A stretch of DNA of 64,000 bases, taken from Candidatus Sysuiplasma jiujiangense (GTDB lineage Archaea; Thermoplasmatota; Thermoplasmata; Sysuiplasmatales; Sysuiplasmataceae). The notes beneath the pieces are model-generated. The model saw only the letters and a list, made by a program, of their open reading frames with translations. It made no database searches and was not told where the DNA came from. The number at the start of each line of letters is the position of its first letter. Position 1 is the first letter of the stretch. The stretch lies in assembly GCA_019721075.1 (NCBI GenBank), contig JAHEAD010000003.1, forward strand, positions 1 to 64,000. The letters are read 5' to 3'. This document shows positions 57,546-64,000 of this stretch, in pieces. Position numbers and translations under genes: made by a program.

Positions 57546-59588
57546 CTAAATAGCATCCATCTCTCTTTCCAGTATCGCCAGTTCCTGTCTTCCGAGCGTT
57601 TCCCTGCCAACCGAGACGAGAAGAAGCGAATTTCTTTCAGACATCTCATCCATCATCCTTCTTATCAGCCGGACGGTTCCTTCAAAGTTTGTATTGCTGA
57701 TGACGTACTGCAGATCGTCGATGTTGACAATGACCTGGACACCTGCCCTGGAATATTCCTCCAGAAAACTCTTTATTTCGTACTCTATTTTCTCAAGTGA
57801 CGGAACGAGTGTTGTCTCCTTTTCGCTTTCCCTGTCAGTCAGCCAGACAACCCTGGCATTTGCCAGCCCCGGATATTTGTTCCTCAGCCTGGACGGGTTC
57901 ATCCGCGTTATGTCGAGCGCCGCCCAGTTTTCAGACAGCTTTTCCTGGACCAGCAGGTGGCATAGGTCCGGCCGATCCTCCTCAATCAGGTATCCATGAC
58001 CGGATTTGAGCTCAACATGCTCCCTGTTTTCCTTCTTCTGCTCCTGTGAACCGTGAACTATCCTTTTTGCAATTTCGACGGAAGGGGGAAGTTTCATAAG
58101 AACACTGTACGCTACAATCCTGTTCAGGGCGCCTGTAAGTTCCCTGATATTTTCTTCAAAGGACTCGGCTATGAATTTAACAACGGCAGCGGGCACTGAA
58201 TAGTTCTCCTGCTTGATCTTCATGTCAAGTATTCTCTCCCGCATTTCAAAGTCAGGCCTGCGTATGTCCACGATAAGACCCGACTCGAGCCTGGAAGCAA
58301 TCTGTCCGTCGAGACCTTTGATCTCCTTTGGCAGCCTGTCCGATGCGCAGACAACATGCTTGCCCTCCTTCAGCATTGAGCTCATCACGGCAAGGAATTC
58401 GGCCTGTGCCTCCTCCTTTCCCGCCAGAAACTGAATATCGTCGAGAAGAAACAGATCAAGGTTACTGTATCTCTTGACTGCAGAATCGCGGCCGCCGGAT
58501 CTACGGCTTTCGGCAACCTCGTCACAGAATCTTTCTGCTCCTGTATAGAACACGTGGGCGCCCCGATTCTGTGAAACAAATCTGTTGCCAATGGCGTTGA
58601 GCAGGTGAGTCTTTCCCAGACCGGATGCGGAATAGACATACAGAGGGTTGTAGTTTTCCTCCTCCCCGTTGGCTATTGAAAGAGATGCGGCATACGGGAA
58701 TTTGTTCCCTGCTCCGACAACATAGTTTGAAAACTGCATTGACGGATTCAGACCGCTATGGACGGCATTCCTGGTGGAGTAGCCGCATGAACTGCAGATG
58801 CCTCCGGACATCCTGCTGTTGCAACTCGGGCAAAGGTTTGAACCGTTGACCGTCTTTTCAGCTCCGAATACAAGTGAGTAGACGCCGTCGTAATCTCCCT
58901 GAACCTCTGAATAATTGCCGCCAGATCCTGACTGCTTTTTTGCCCTGCGCCTGTCGTCTTCTGCAGGCCCTTTTCCGATCTGCTCCACTTTCATTGAAGA
59001 AGTAATCGCACCGTCGATGCGTTTGTCTGGCTTTTGCCGGATGGCGCCGGAAACATCCTCTCCGGCATCGGCCGCTTCGGTCCCGCTCCAGGAATAGGTC
59101 GTTTCGCCTTCATTGCCTGATGCCTCCCGTCCGATTGTTCCGGCACCCCTGGCGATCGACTCTTTCGGAGAAACCACGGTCCTGTCTGCCGCCCTGTCTT
59201 TCAATTTTTTAAATTTTTTTTGCCTTTCCGTATGCTCCGGCACGGATGGCTCAACGGCGGGTCCGGCCTCCTGGCCGGGAATGTAATATACCCTGAGCTT
59301 GCTCATTTTATTAAGCGCCTCATGCCAGACATTTTTCAGTGCCTCTCTTCCCTGCTTTGCCTCAACTGTCCCTTCGGGAAGCGATTTCTTGTAAAGTGCC
59401 TCTGAAACGGAACCGTTTTTGAAGGATATGTAGCCGCGGATTTTCTCCCTGCCTTCTGAGCGTTCGAGTATAATGACTGCTGAATGCCTGCCTTTCTTGA
59501 GTTCATCGGACAGTGTCTTCATGCTGTCTGCTCCGCCTGAAACCGTCCTGATGGCATTCGTTCTTGAGCGATCGCTATCCAGTTGCAT
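57546..59588 (-). CDS. DnaA-type AAA+ ATPase fused to DUF835 (archaeal)
   Basis: A 680-residue multidomain protein. (1) Residues ~23-103 form a small beta-rich domain with GxIxF-type features (RGYISFKNGSVSEALYKKSL). (2) A charged linker spans ~105-245. (3) A zinc ribbon has C253/C256/C265/C268. (4) A bacterial DnaA ATPase domain spans ~280-500: NPSMQFSNYVVGAGNKFPYA, PLYVYSASGLGKTHLLNAIG (Walker A), LFLLDDIQFLAGKEEAQAEF (Walker B), sensor CASDRLPKEI, Arg finger region ASRLESGLIVDI and sensor II NIRELTGAL. (5) DUF835 is at ~530-680 (GYLIEEDRP ... ITRMNPSRLRNKYPG ... ILEREMDAI). The DnaA DNA-binding domain IV is absent. The first Gly of the P-loop is Ser. DUF835 is a typical archaeal signalling domain of unknown role. 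Confidence 0.88.
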   Translation of the reverse strand: MQLDSDRSRTNAIRTVSGGADSMKTLSDELKKGRHSAVIILERSEGREKIRGYISFKNGSVSEALYKKSLPEGTVEAKQGREALKNVWHEALNKMSKLRVYYIPGQEAGPAVEPSVPEHTERQKKFKKLKDRAADRTVVSPKESIARGAGTIGREASGNEGETTYSWSGTEAADAGEDVSGAIRQKPDKRIDGAITSSMKVEQIGKGPAEDDRRRAKKQSGSGGNYSEVQGDYDGVYSLVFGAEKTVNGSNLCPSCNSRMSGGICSSCGYSTRNAVHSGLNPSMQFSNYVVGAGNKFPYAASLSIANGEEENYNPLYVYSASGLGKTHLLNAIGNRFVSQNRGAHVFYTGAERFCDEVAESRRSGGRDSAVKRYSNLDLFLLDDIQFLAGKEEAQAEFLAVMSSMLKEGKHVVCASDRLPKEIKGLDGQIASRLESGLIVDIRRPDFEMRERILDMKIKQENYSVPAAVVKFIAESFEENIRELTGALNRIVAYSVLMKLPPSVEIAKRIVHGSQEQKKENREHVELKSGHGYLIEEDRPDLCHLLVQEKLSENWAALDITRMNPSRLRNKYPGLANARVVWLTDRESEKETTLVPSLEKIEYEIKSFLEEYSRAGVQVIVNIDDLQYVISNTNFEGTVRLIRRMMDEMSERNSLLLVSVGRETLGRQELAILEREMDAI

Positions 59589-59654
59589 GAAATTTCATGA
59601 TCTGAAACTTGTCGTCATTAAAAACATCATTCTTTTGAATTTGAGATGTGATAA

Positions 59655-60929
59655 TCAGACATAGCCCATTTTGCTAATCTCTGAACGTGCCAGCAGCAGA
59701 AAGGCAGCAAGCAGCGCAAGCGCAAAACCGAATATTTCGGCACCGGCGGCAAGACCCGAATAGAGAATAAGTATGCCTAGTGCGAGGTTCCCGCCTCCCC
59801 TTCCCATTCCGCGGAGAAGGTATGCGTTGCCCTTCACCCTTGCCATATGGTCGTGATCGACAGTGGACTGAATATATGAGTTATAACCGTTGTAAAAAAT
59901 CGGATCGAAAGAGCCTACCAGGAACCATATCATGTCAGTAAGCACAATACTGTGCACTGTCACCGGGCTGAGCGCTATCAGAAAGCCTTCGACAAAAGTG
60001 GTCAGCAGCATTACGCGGCCAATTCTCGGTGTAGGATTCAGCTTGCCAAAAATGAAATTGCCGGCAAAACCGCCCGCAAGGAGCAGTGCATTGAGTATTC
60101 CGTACTCGGTCACATCGTCATGCAGATAGGTGAACGATATGACCGTTATCAGGAGAATCGGTGCGACAGAGAAAAATCCCTGCAATCCCGAGACGAAGAA
60201 GAGCTCTCTGAGATCCTTTCTTGCGCCATGCATAACATATCTCCATCCCTCGATCAGGCTGGAAGAGAGGGCACCGGCAGAGAGGGAGCGTTTTTCCGTA
60301 TGCGGGACATTGACTGTCCTCATAATCGCAGCCGAAGCCAGAAAAGTAATCGCATAAATTGTTGAAACACCCTGGACACCCACAATCGCGATGACAATGC
60401 CCGCAAGCGCGTTGATGAATATTGTTGAGCCGCCACCAAACGCCTGCATCAGCGAGTTTGCCTGGAGCAACTTCTGCCTCTTCAGAATCAGCGGGAGCAT
60501 CGCTGATTGCGCAAGCCAGGGAAAATCCCAGAGAAATGCCATAAGGAATGCAATAAGCAGAATGAGCGGGACTGTCACAGCCCTGAAAATTATCAGTACG
60601 GTTACGATGACTGCAATGCCGGCCTGTATCGGAAATACCTTCGTGATAAACAGCTTTTTGTTTGATGTGCTGTCTATGAGCGGCCCGACCACGGCGGTAA
60701 GCGAATATGTTGAAAATTCAACAAACAGGACACCGCCTGTGACTGCGGCAGAATGACTCGTCGTTATGACAAGCCATGTAATTGCCAGCTCGAACATGCC
60801 GTATCCCAGATCGGCCGAAAGGGTGGATGCCCAGAATCTGAGGAAGTTTCGGTCCTGGAACAGTGCAGAATAATTTCCGCGACTCATCCTTCCGCCAATC
60901 CGGGATCCGGAATAATATGCCTTTGTCAT
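59655..60929 (-). CDS. Major facilitator superfamily transporter
   Basis: A 424-residue membrane protein with about 12 hydrophobic segments. N-terminal LFQDRNFLRFWASTLSADLG and the loop-2 region following LTAVVGPLIDSTSNKKLFI correspond to the MFS fold of the MFS_3/enterobactin-exporter group. It is predicted to export or import a small solute driven by protons. Specificity unknown. A TATA-like element is not clear. The upstream neighbour is tRNA-Thr on the other strand. Confidence 0.85.
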   Translation of the reverse strand: MTKAYYSGSRIGGRMSRGNYSALFQDRNFLRFWASTLSADLGYGMFELAITWLVITTSHSAAVTGGVLFVEFSTYSLTAVVGPLIDSTSNKKLFITKVFPIQAGIAVIVTVLIIFRAVTVPLILLIAFLMAFLWDFPWLAQSAMLPLILKRQKLLQANSLMQAFGGGSTIFINALAGIVIAIVGVQGVSTIYAITFLASAAIMRTVNVPHTEKRSLSAGALSSSLIEGWRYVMHGARKDLRELFFVSGLQGFFSVAPILLITVISFTYLHDDVTEYGILNALLLAGGFAGNFIFGKLNPTPRIGRVMLLTTFVEGFLIALSPVTVHSIVLTDMIWFLVGSFDPIFYNGYNSYIQSTVDHDHMARVKGNAYLLRGMGRGGGNLALGILILYSGLAAGAEIFGFALALLAAFLLLARSEISKMGYV

Positions 60930-61016
60930 CGTAAAACGGCGGAAAGATTGAAATTCAATGCTGCCTGAAAGGCAGCGAACATAAAAAATACTTTCAAATC
61001 TTAGTCCGGGCCGGAA

Positions 61017-61090
61017 GCCACTGTAGCTCAGATGGCTAGAGCGACGGTTTCGTAAACCGTAGGTCGGGGGTTCAAATCCCTCCAGTGGCT
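61017..61090 (+). tRNA. tRNA-Thr(CGT)
   Basis: The acceptor GCCACTG pairs with CAGTGGC. The D-stem is GCTC/GAGC, the anticodon arm ACGGT TTCGTAA ACCGT gives anticodon CGT, and the T-arm ends CCCTC. No intron is present. The discriminator is T and no CCA is encoded. A run of A/T (ACATAAAAAATAC) upstream is its promoter. Confidence 0.92.
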
Positions 61091-61670
61091 ACTGACAACG
61101 GTTCATATGGAAGTGTGCCATAAAAAGAACTCAGGAACCGGAGAGACTAATGCATGTGCAGCATGTCTTGGTAACTGAACTCCGCAAAACGTTTATCATT
61201 CTGATGACCGGTTTGTCTTCAATAATACCCGGGTCAGTTCAGGATCACGCTAATCGCCGGTGGTTACCGGCTAGCCGGCCCAGTGGACAATTCGGCGAAG
61301 ATAACGTCAGATATAATGATGCAGCCTTAGCCCGGCTGAGACAGGGCGAATTTCTTATCAGAAACTTCTGGCTTTCGTTCGAGCCTACCCGGCTTGGGTG
61401 GATGAAAGTCGACTCGTACAGGCCTGAGATTCCTCTGGGCGAAGTGGTGCGGGACATTGCAGTCTGGCAGGTTGTCGAATCGCTGCACACCGGATTTAGG
61501 GCCGGGAGATGGTTACATGTCTGTTCGGCTGGCAGGATTACGTCATCACAAACGGATATGACGTGAAACTTGGGCCGGAGGAGAGAGGATAACTTAAGAT
61601 TAAAACCTGCGCCCGTCATGATGAAAGGCACACAATAGTTTTTTACTGTATGCTTCGATACACTCTCCAT
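61091..61670. other. Gene-free stretch after tRNA-Thr
   Basis: About 580 bases. Open frames of about 140 codons exist on both strands around 61150-61670 but have no recognisable domain, and the two frames shadow each other. GCCGGTGGTTACCGGC near 61256-61271 is a short hairpin. This may be decayed mobile DNA downstream of a tRNA. Confidence 0.4.
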
Positions 61671-62144
61671 ATGGAGAAGAATACTGTCTCTAACCCCCTC
61701 AAACTCAAATCGGTTCTTGTCGCCATCGACTCATCAAAGAAATCCATGAAAGCGCTTGAGTTCTCCTTCCGTCTTCTGAGCAGCAACAAGGAAGGCAAGC
61801 TTTACATACTCAACGCCGTGAACCCGGTGCTGCTGCGCGTCAGCGGTGATGCACCGCAGACTGGCATCATGGTCATCGAGAAGCAGGAAGAGGAGCTGAG
61901 GGAAGCGAAACAGCTCATAAATCATGCAGTCGCGCATGCGAAGGCGAACGGTATACTGAATGTTGAGGGAATAGTCAAGGAAGCAGATCCGGTAAGGGCA
62001 ATAATACAGACAGCCGATTCGGTGAAACCGGATCTGATCGTCCTGGGAAACAGGGGGAGGGGGTTCAGGAGAGGTATTTTCTTCGGTTCCGTTTCACAGA
62101 GAGTTGCCGCCGATTCGCCTGTATCGGTGATGATCGTCAAGTGA
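61671..62144 (+). CDS. Universal stress protein (UspA family)
   Basis: A 157-residue UspA fold. SVLVAIDSSKKSMKALEFSF opens the domain, and LIVLGNRGRGFRRGIFFGSVS is the ATP-binding G-x2-G-x9-G-(S/T) motif, followed by SPVSVMIVK. It is expected to bind ATP and act in stress survival. The ATG at 61671 (MEKNTV) is preferred to an upstream TTG/ATG at 61650. Its stop overlaps the converging alcohol dehydrogenase by eight bases. Confidence 0.9.
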   Translation: MEKNTVSNPLKLKSVLVAIDSSKKSMKALEFSFRLLSSNKEGKLYILNAVNPVLLRVSGDAPQTGIMVIEKQEEELREAKQLINHAVAHAKANGILNVEGIVKEADPVRAIIQTADSVKPDLIVLGNRGRGFRRGIFFGSVSQRVAADSPVSVMIVK

Positions 62145-63141
62145 TGTCCAGTACTGCGGCACCGTTTATTCTCGATTCCCTGAGAGCGAGGAGCGCCTCA
62201 TTTGCCCGGAGCATCGGATATTCCTCCAGGACGCTCCTGATTTTCAAACTACCTGCAAGTCTCATAAATTCATTCGCGTCTGCCCTCGTGTTTGCCTCTA
62301 CCGTTATAACCTTCTTTTCATGGAACAGATGCTTCTCATAATCCATATCCGATACCGCATTCATATGAATCAGCGGTATCGAGAGCGTGCCGCCGGGCTT
62401 CAGGCATTCAAGTGCATCTTTCATTGCAATACCGCTCGGTGCAAAGAGCAGGGCAGAATCAAGTTTTTCCCTGAGGGCTGAAGGGGCATCGCCCGATACA
62501 AATGACCCGGAGGCACCAAGCCTCCGCGCTAGCTCCAGGTGTTCTTCGGATCTGGACACGGCGGCAACTTCATAGCCGAGCATGTATGCGACCTGGCAGA
62601 TTATATGAGCCGAACTGCCAAAACCGAATATACCTATTTTCCCGCCGGGCGAGGGTCTTGCAATCTTGAATGCGCGGTAACCGATAATACCGGAACACAT
62701 CAGCGGTGCAGCCTGCGCGGAGGAAATTTCATCCGGTATGCGCAATACATAGGAGGAACGGGCAAGAACAAACTCGGCGAATGCGCCGTTTACGGTATAG
62801 CCGGTAAAAATCTTTTCCGGGCACAGATTTTCCCTTCCGGAAACACAGTATTCGCATCTGCCGCATGTGCCGTGAAGCCAGGGCACTCCGACCCTTTCAC
62901 CCGCTTCAACCTCAGTAACACCGCTGCCTGTGGCAACGACCCGTCCGATGCCCTCATGCCCGGGAATCAGCCGTTTGTCTGTCACGCCGAGATCGCCCTC
63001 GGCGATGTGCAGGTCTGTTCTGCAGACACCGCAGTTTTCCACCTTCACAAGCACTTCCCCTTCCGCGGGATTGCCGATTTCGACATCTTCCTGCTCCAGC
63101 CAGTAACCCGTCTTTCTGCTCGCAAGAGTCATTGCCTTCAT
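62137..63141 (-). CDS. Zinc-dependent alcohol dehydrogenase
   Basis: A 334-residue medium-chain dehydrogenase. VENCGVCRTDLHIAEGDLGV and GHEGIGRVVATG hold catalytic zinc ligands. CGRCEYCVSGRENLC is the structural zinc loop. GIFGFGSSAHIICQVAYMLG binds NAD(P). It most resembles the AdhP-like 'CGVCRTDLH' subgroup. The ATG at 63141 (MKAMTLASRK) is the family start; the frame upstream to 63315 is antisense to the next gene. It shares a short divergent promoter region with that gene. Confidence 0.92.
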   Translation of the reverse strand: MKAMTLASRKTGYWLEQEDVEIGNPAEGEVLVKVENCGVCRTDLHIAEGDLGVTDKRLIPGHEGIGRVVATGSGVTEVEAGERVGVPWLHGTCGRCEYCVSGRENLCPEKIFTGYTVNGAFAEFVLARSSYVLRIPDEISSAQAAPLMCSGIIGYRAFKIARPSPGGKIGIFGFGSSAHIICQVAYMLGYEVAAVSRSEEHLELARRLGASGSFVSGDAPSALREKLDSALLFAPSGIAMKDALECLKPGGTLSIPLIHMNAVSDMDYEKHLFHEKKVITVEANTRADANEFMRLAGSLKIRSVLEEYPMLRANEALLALRESRINGAAVLDIT

Positions 63142-63210
63142 CGTAACACAGATAAAAATTAACAGTTCTGGAACTAATAGTTTTTTATCGGATGGCTCAA
63201 TCCCCAATGC

Positions 63211-64000
63211 ATGATAGGCGTTCAGGAAGTCAACCCGGCTGTTACGGACATAAAGAAGTTCATAATCCAGTTCGGCGAGCTGGTAAGAGCTTCCGGAGAG
63301 GATCTTCCAGCGCAATGGGCAGAAGAAAAGATAGACTCGATAAAGAACAGGCAGGAATACTGCTATGCGGCCGTCGATGGGAACAGGATCCTGGGCATTG
63401 CCGTGTTCAGCCAGAAGGAGGGAAGGGGTTTCTCATTTGTGTCGTGGGAAAACGAGGAAGTTGACAGGGAAGCGCTGCTTTTGCTTGTCAGAGAATATGT
63501 CAGCCGGCTCTCCCCAAGCTCATGGCTGAGAATCAGCGGAATACATCCGAATATACCTGAAGAGACGATGACATCCGTATGCGCCGGCCTCGGATTTCAG
63601 AAGAAGAAAAGAATCGAAATGTCAAGGGGTCTGGCAGACATACCGGAGGCGACTGAGCCGGAAGGCTCGTTTGCTCTTGTCCCTATAACGGATTTCACTG
63701 AAAGCGTCCTTTCAAGACTCGACTGGGAAAGCTACAGGAACACGCCCGATGAGGGCCTCTTCGCGAACAGTGCAGAGGAAAATGAGAAGATGATGCATTC
63801 TCTTCTTACGGGGGACTACGGACCGGTGATAAAGAACGCATCCGTATGTGCAGTGAACGACGGTAACCCGATTGCGATGATTGCCGTTACCGACATGGGT
63901 GACAAGGCATTTCTTGCAGATCTGAGCGTATCGCAAAATTACAGGAGAAAGGGACTGGGACGTTTCCTGATAACCAGGGCAATGAAGGAGGCTGCTCTGC
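63211..64000 (+). CDS. GNAT-family acetyltransferase, cut by the window edge
   Basis: The frame from the ATG at 63211 reads MIGVQEVNPAVTDIKKFIIQ and is open for 263 codons to the edge. The right end, AFLADLSVSQNYRRKGLGRF followed by LITRAMKEAAL, is the GNAT acetyl-CoA-binding motif A. The preceding ~200 residues may be a first, degenerate GNAT-like domain. Substrate unknown. A TTTTTTATC element at 63181 gives a short or absent leader. Confidence 0.75.
   Translation, partial: MIGVQEVNPAVTDIKKFIIQFGELVRASGEDLPAQWAEEKIDSIKNRQEYCYAAVDGNRILGIAVFSQKEGRGFSFVSWENEEVDREALLLLVREYVSRLSPSSWLRISGIHPNIPEETMTSVCAGLGFQKKKRIEMSRGLADIPEATEPEGSFALVPITDFTESVLSRLDWESYRNTPDEGLFANSAEENEKMMHSLLTGDYGPVIKNASVCAVNDGNPIAMIAVTDMGDKAFLADLSVSQNYRRKGLGRFLITRAMKEAAL

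Noticed and set aside
57546-59588. The DnaA-like gene as a replication initiator with an adjacent origin
   Set aside because: The DNA-binding domain IV is absent, no cluster of DnaA boxes or origin-like AT-rich repeats is seen nearby, and archaeal replication proteins such as PriL lie far away.
61150-61670. Open frames of about 140 codons on each strand after tRNA-Thr
   Set aside because: The two frames lie opposite each other, have no recognisable domain and no promoter or ribosome site that decides between them.

Overview
The window is chromosomal DNA of a euryarchaeon, most likely a member of the Thermoplasmatota. TATA-binding protein, TFB, primase large subunit PriL, aEF-1beta, a tRNA-splicing endonuclease, Gar1, deoxyhypusine synthase, sn-glycerol-1-phosphate dehydrogenase and P0/L12-type stalk proteins make it archaeal. 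A DUF835 domain and the gene content suggest Thermoplasmatota, but this is an inference without any comparison. Genes are dense on both strands, GTG and TTG starts are common, and many promoters show a TATA box 20-30 bases before the start codon.

Layout. 0-6.6 kb is accessory DNA: an insertion-sequence end, a DUF262/HNH (GmrSD-like) restriction gene, three VapBC-type toxin-antitoxin modules spaced by three 38-bp direct repeats, and an orphan Dam-type methylase. 6.8-12 kb holds a small Cys-rich protein, an unknown 497-residue protein, a sugar epimerase, PurC and a DapA-family aldolase. 12-14.9 kb is a molybdenum-cofactor operon (moaD-moaE-moaC-moaB-moeA). 15-17.3 kb is a decaying sugar-kinase/amino-acid-permease pair. 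17.6-19.8 kb is a regulator/PCD/EgsA operon. 20-31 kb carries a SWIM protein, a PUA-like/HNH nuclease, thioredoxin, deoxyhypusine synthase, RibA, peroxiredoxin, a GlcD-GlcF fusion, glycosyltransferases and TBP. 31-36 kb is information processing and lipid synthesis (TruA, AK6/Fap7, CDP-alcohol transferase, PriL, aEF-1beta, a tRNA-Lys with two unusual introns).

36-50 kb contains IlvE, a cell-division locus (tandem ribbon-helix-helix protein, two FtsZ paralogues, TrmJ), the secE-spt5-L11-L1-L10-L12 cluster, Gar1, TFB, EndA and UPF0147. The ribosomal cluster is interrupted by two paralogous membrane-anchored extracellular proteins accompanied by a shared repeat family. 50.6-54.6 kb is a second toxin-antitoxin array. 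It begins at tRNA-Gly(CCC), and three degenerate 39-40-bp copies resembling the tRNA 3' end separate its modules. 54.6-64 kb has a CWC-type Cys-rich protein, a nucleotidyltransferase, a ROK kinase, tRNA-Asn with a 12-nt intron, a protein carrying a bacterial-style DnaA ATPase domain fused to DUF835, an MFS transporter, tRNA-Thr, a universal stress protein, a zinc alcohol dehydrogenase and a GNAT acetyltransferase cut by the window edge.

The strongest leads are: (1) two arrays in which single toxin-antitoxin modules, in either orientation, alternate with short repeats that look like tRNA 3' ends; (2) an archaeal DnaA-domain/DUF835 fusion with an N-terminal domain and a zinc ribbon; (3) a tRNA-Lys with well-formed bulge-helix-bulge introns in the D-loop and the T-loop, in a genome whose splicing endonuclease looks like the fused two-repeat type; (4) a cassette-like duplication inserted into the ribosomal-protein cluster.
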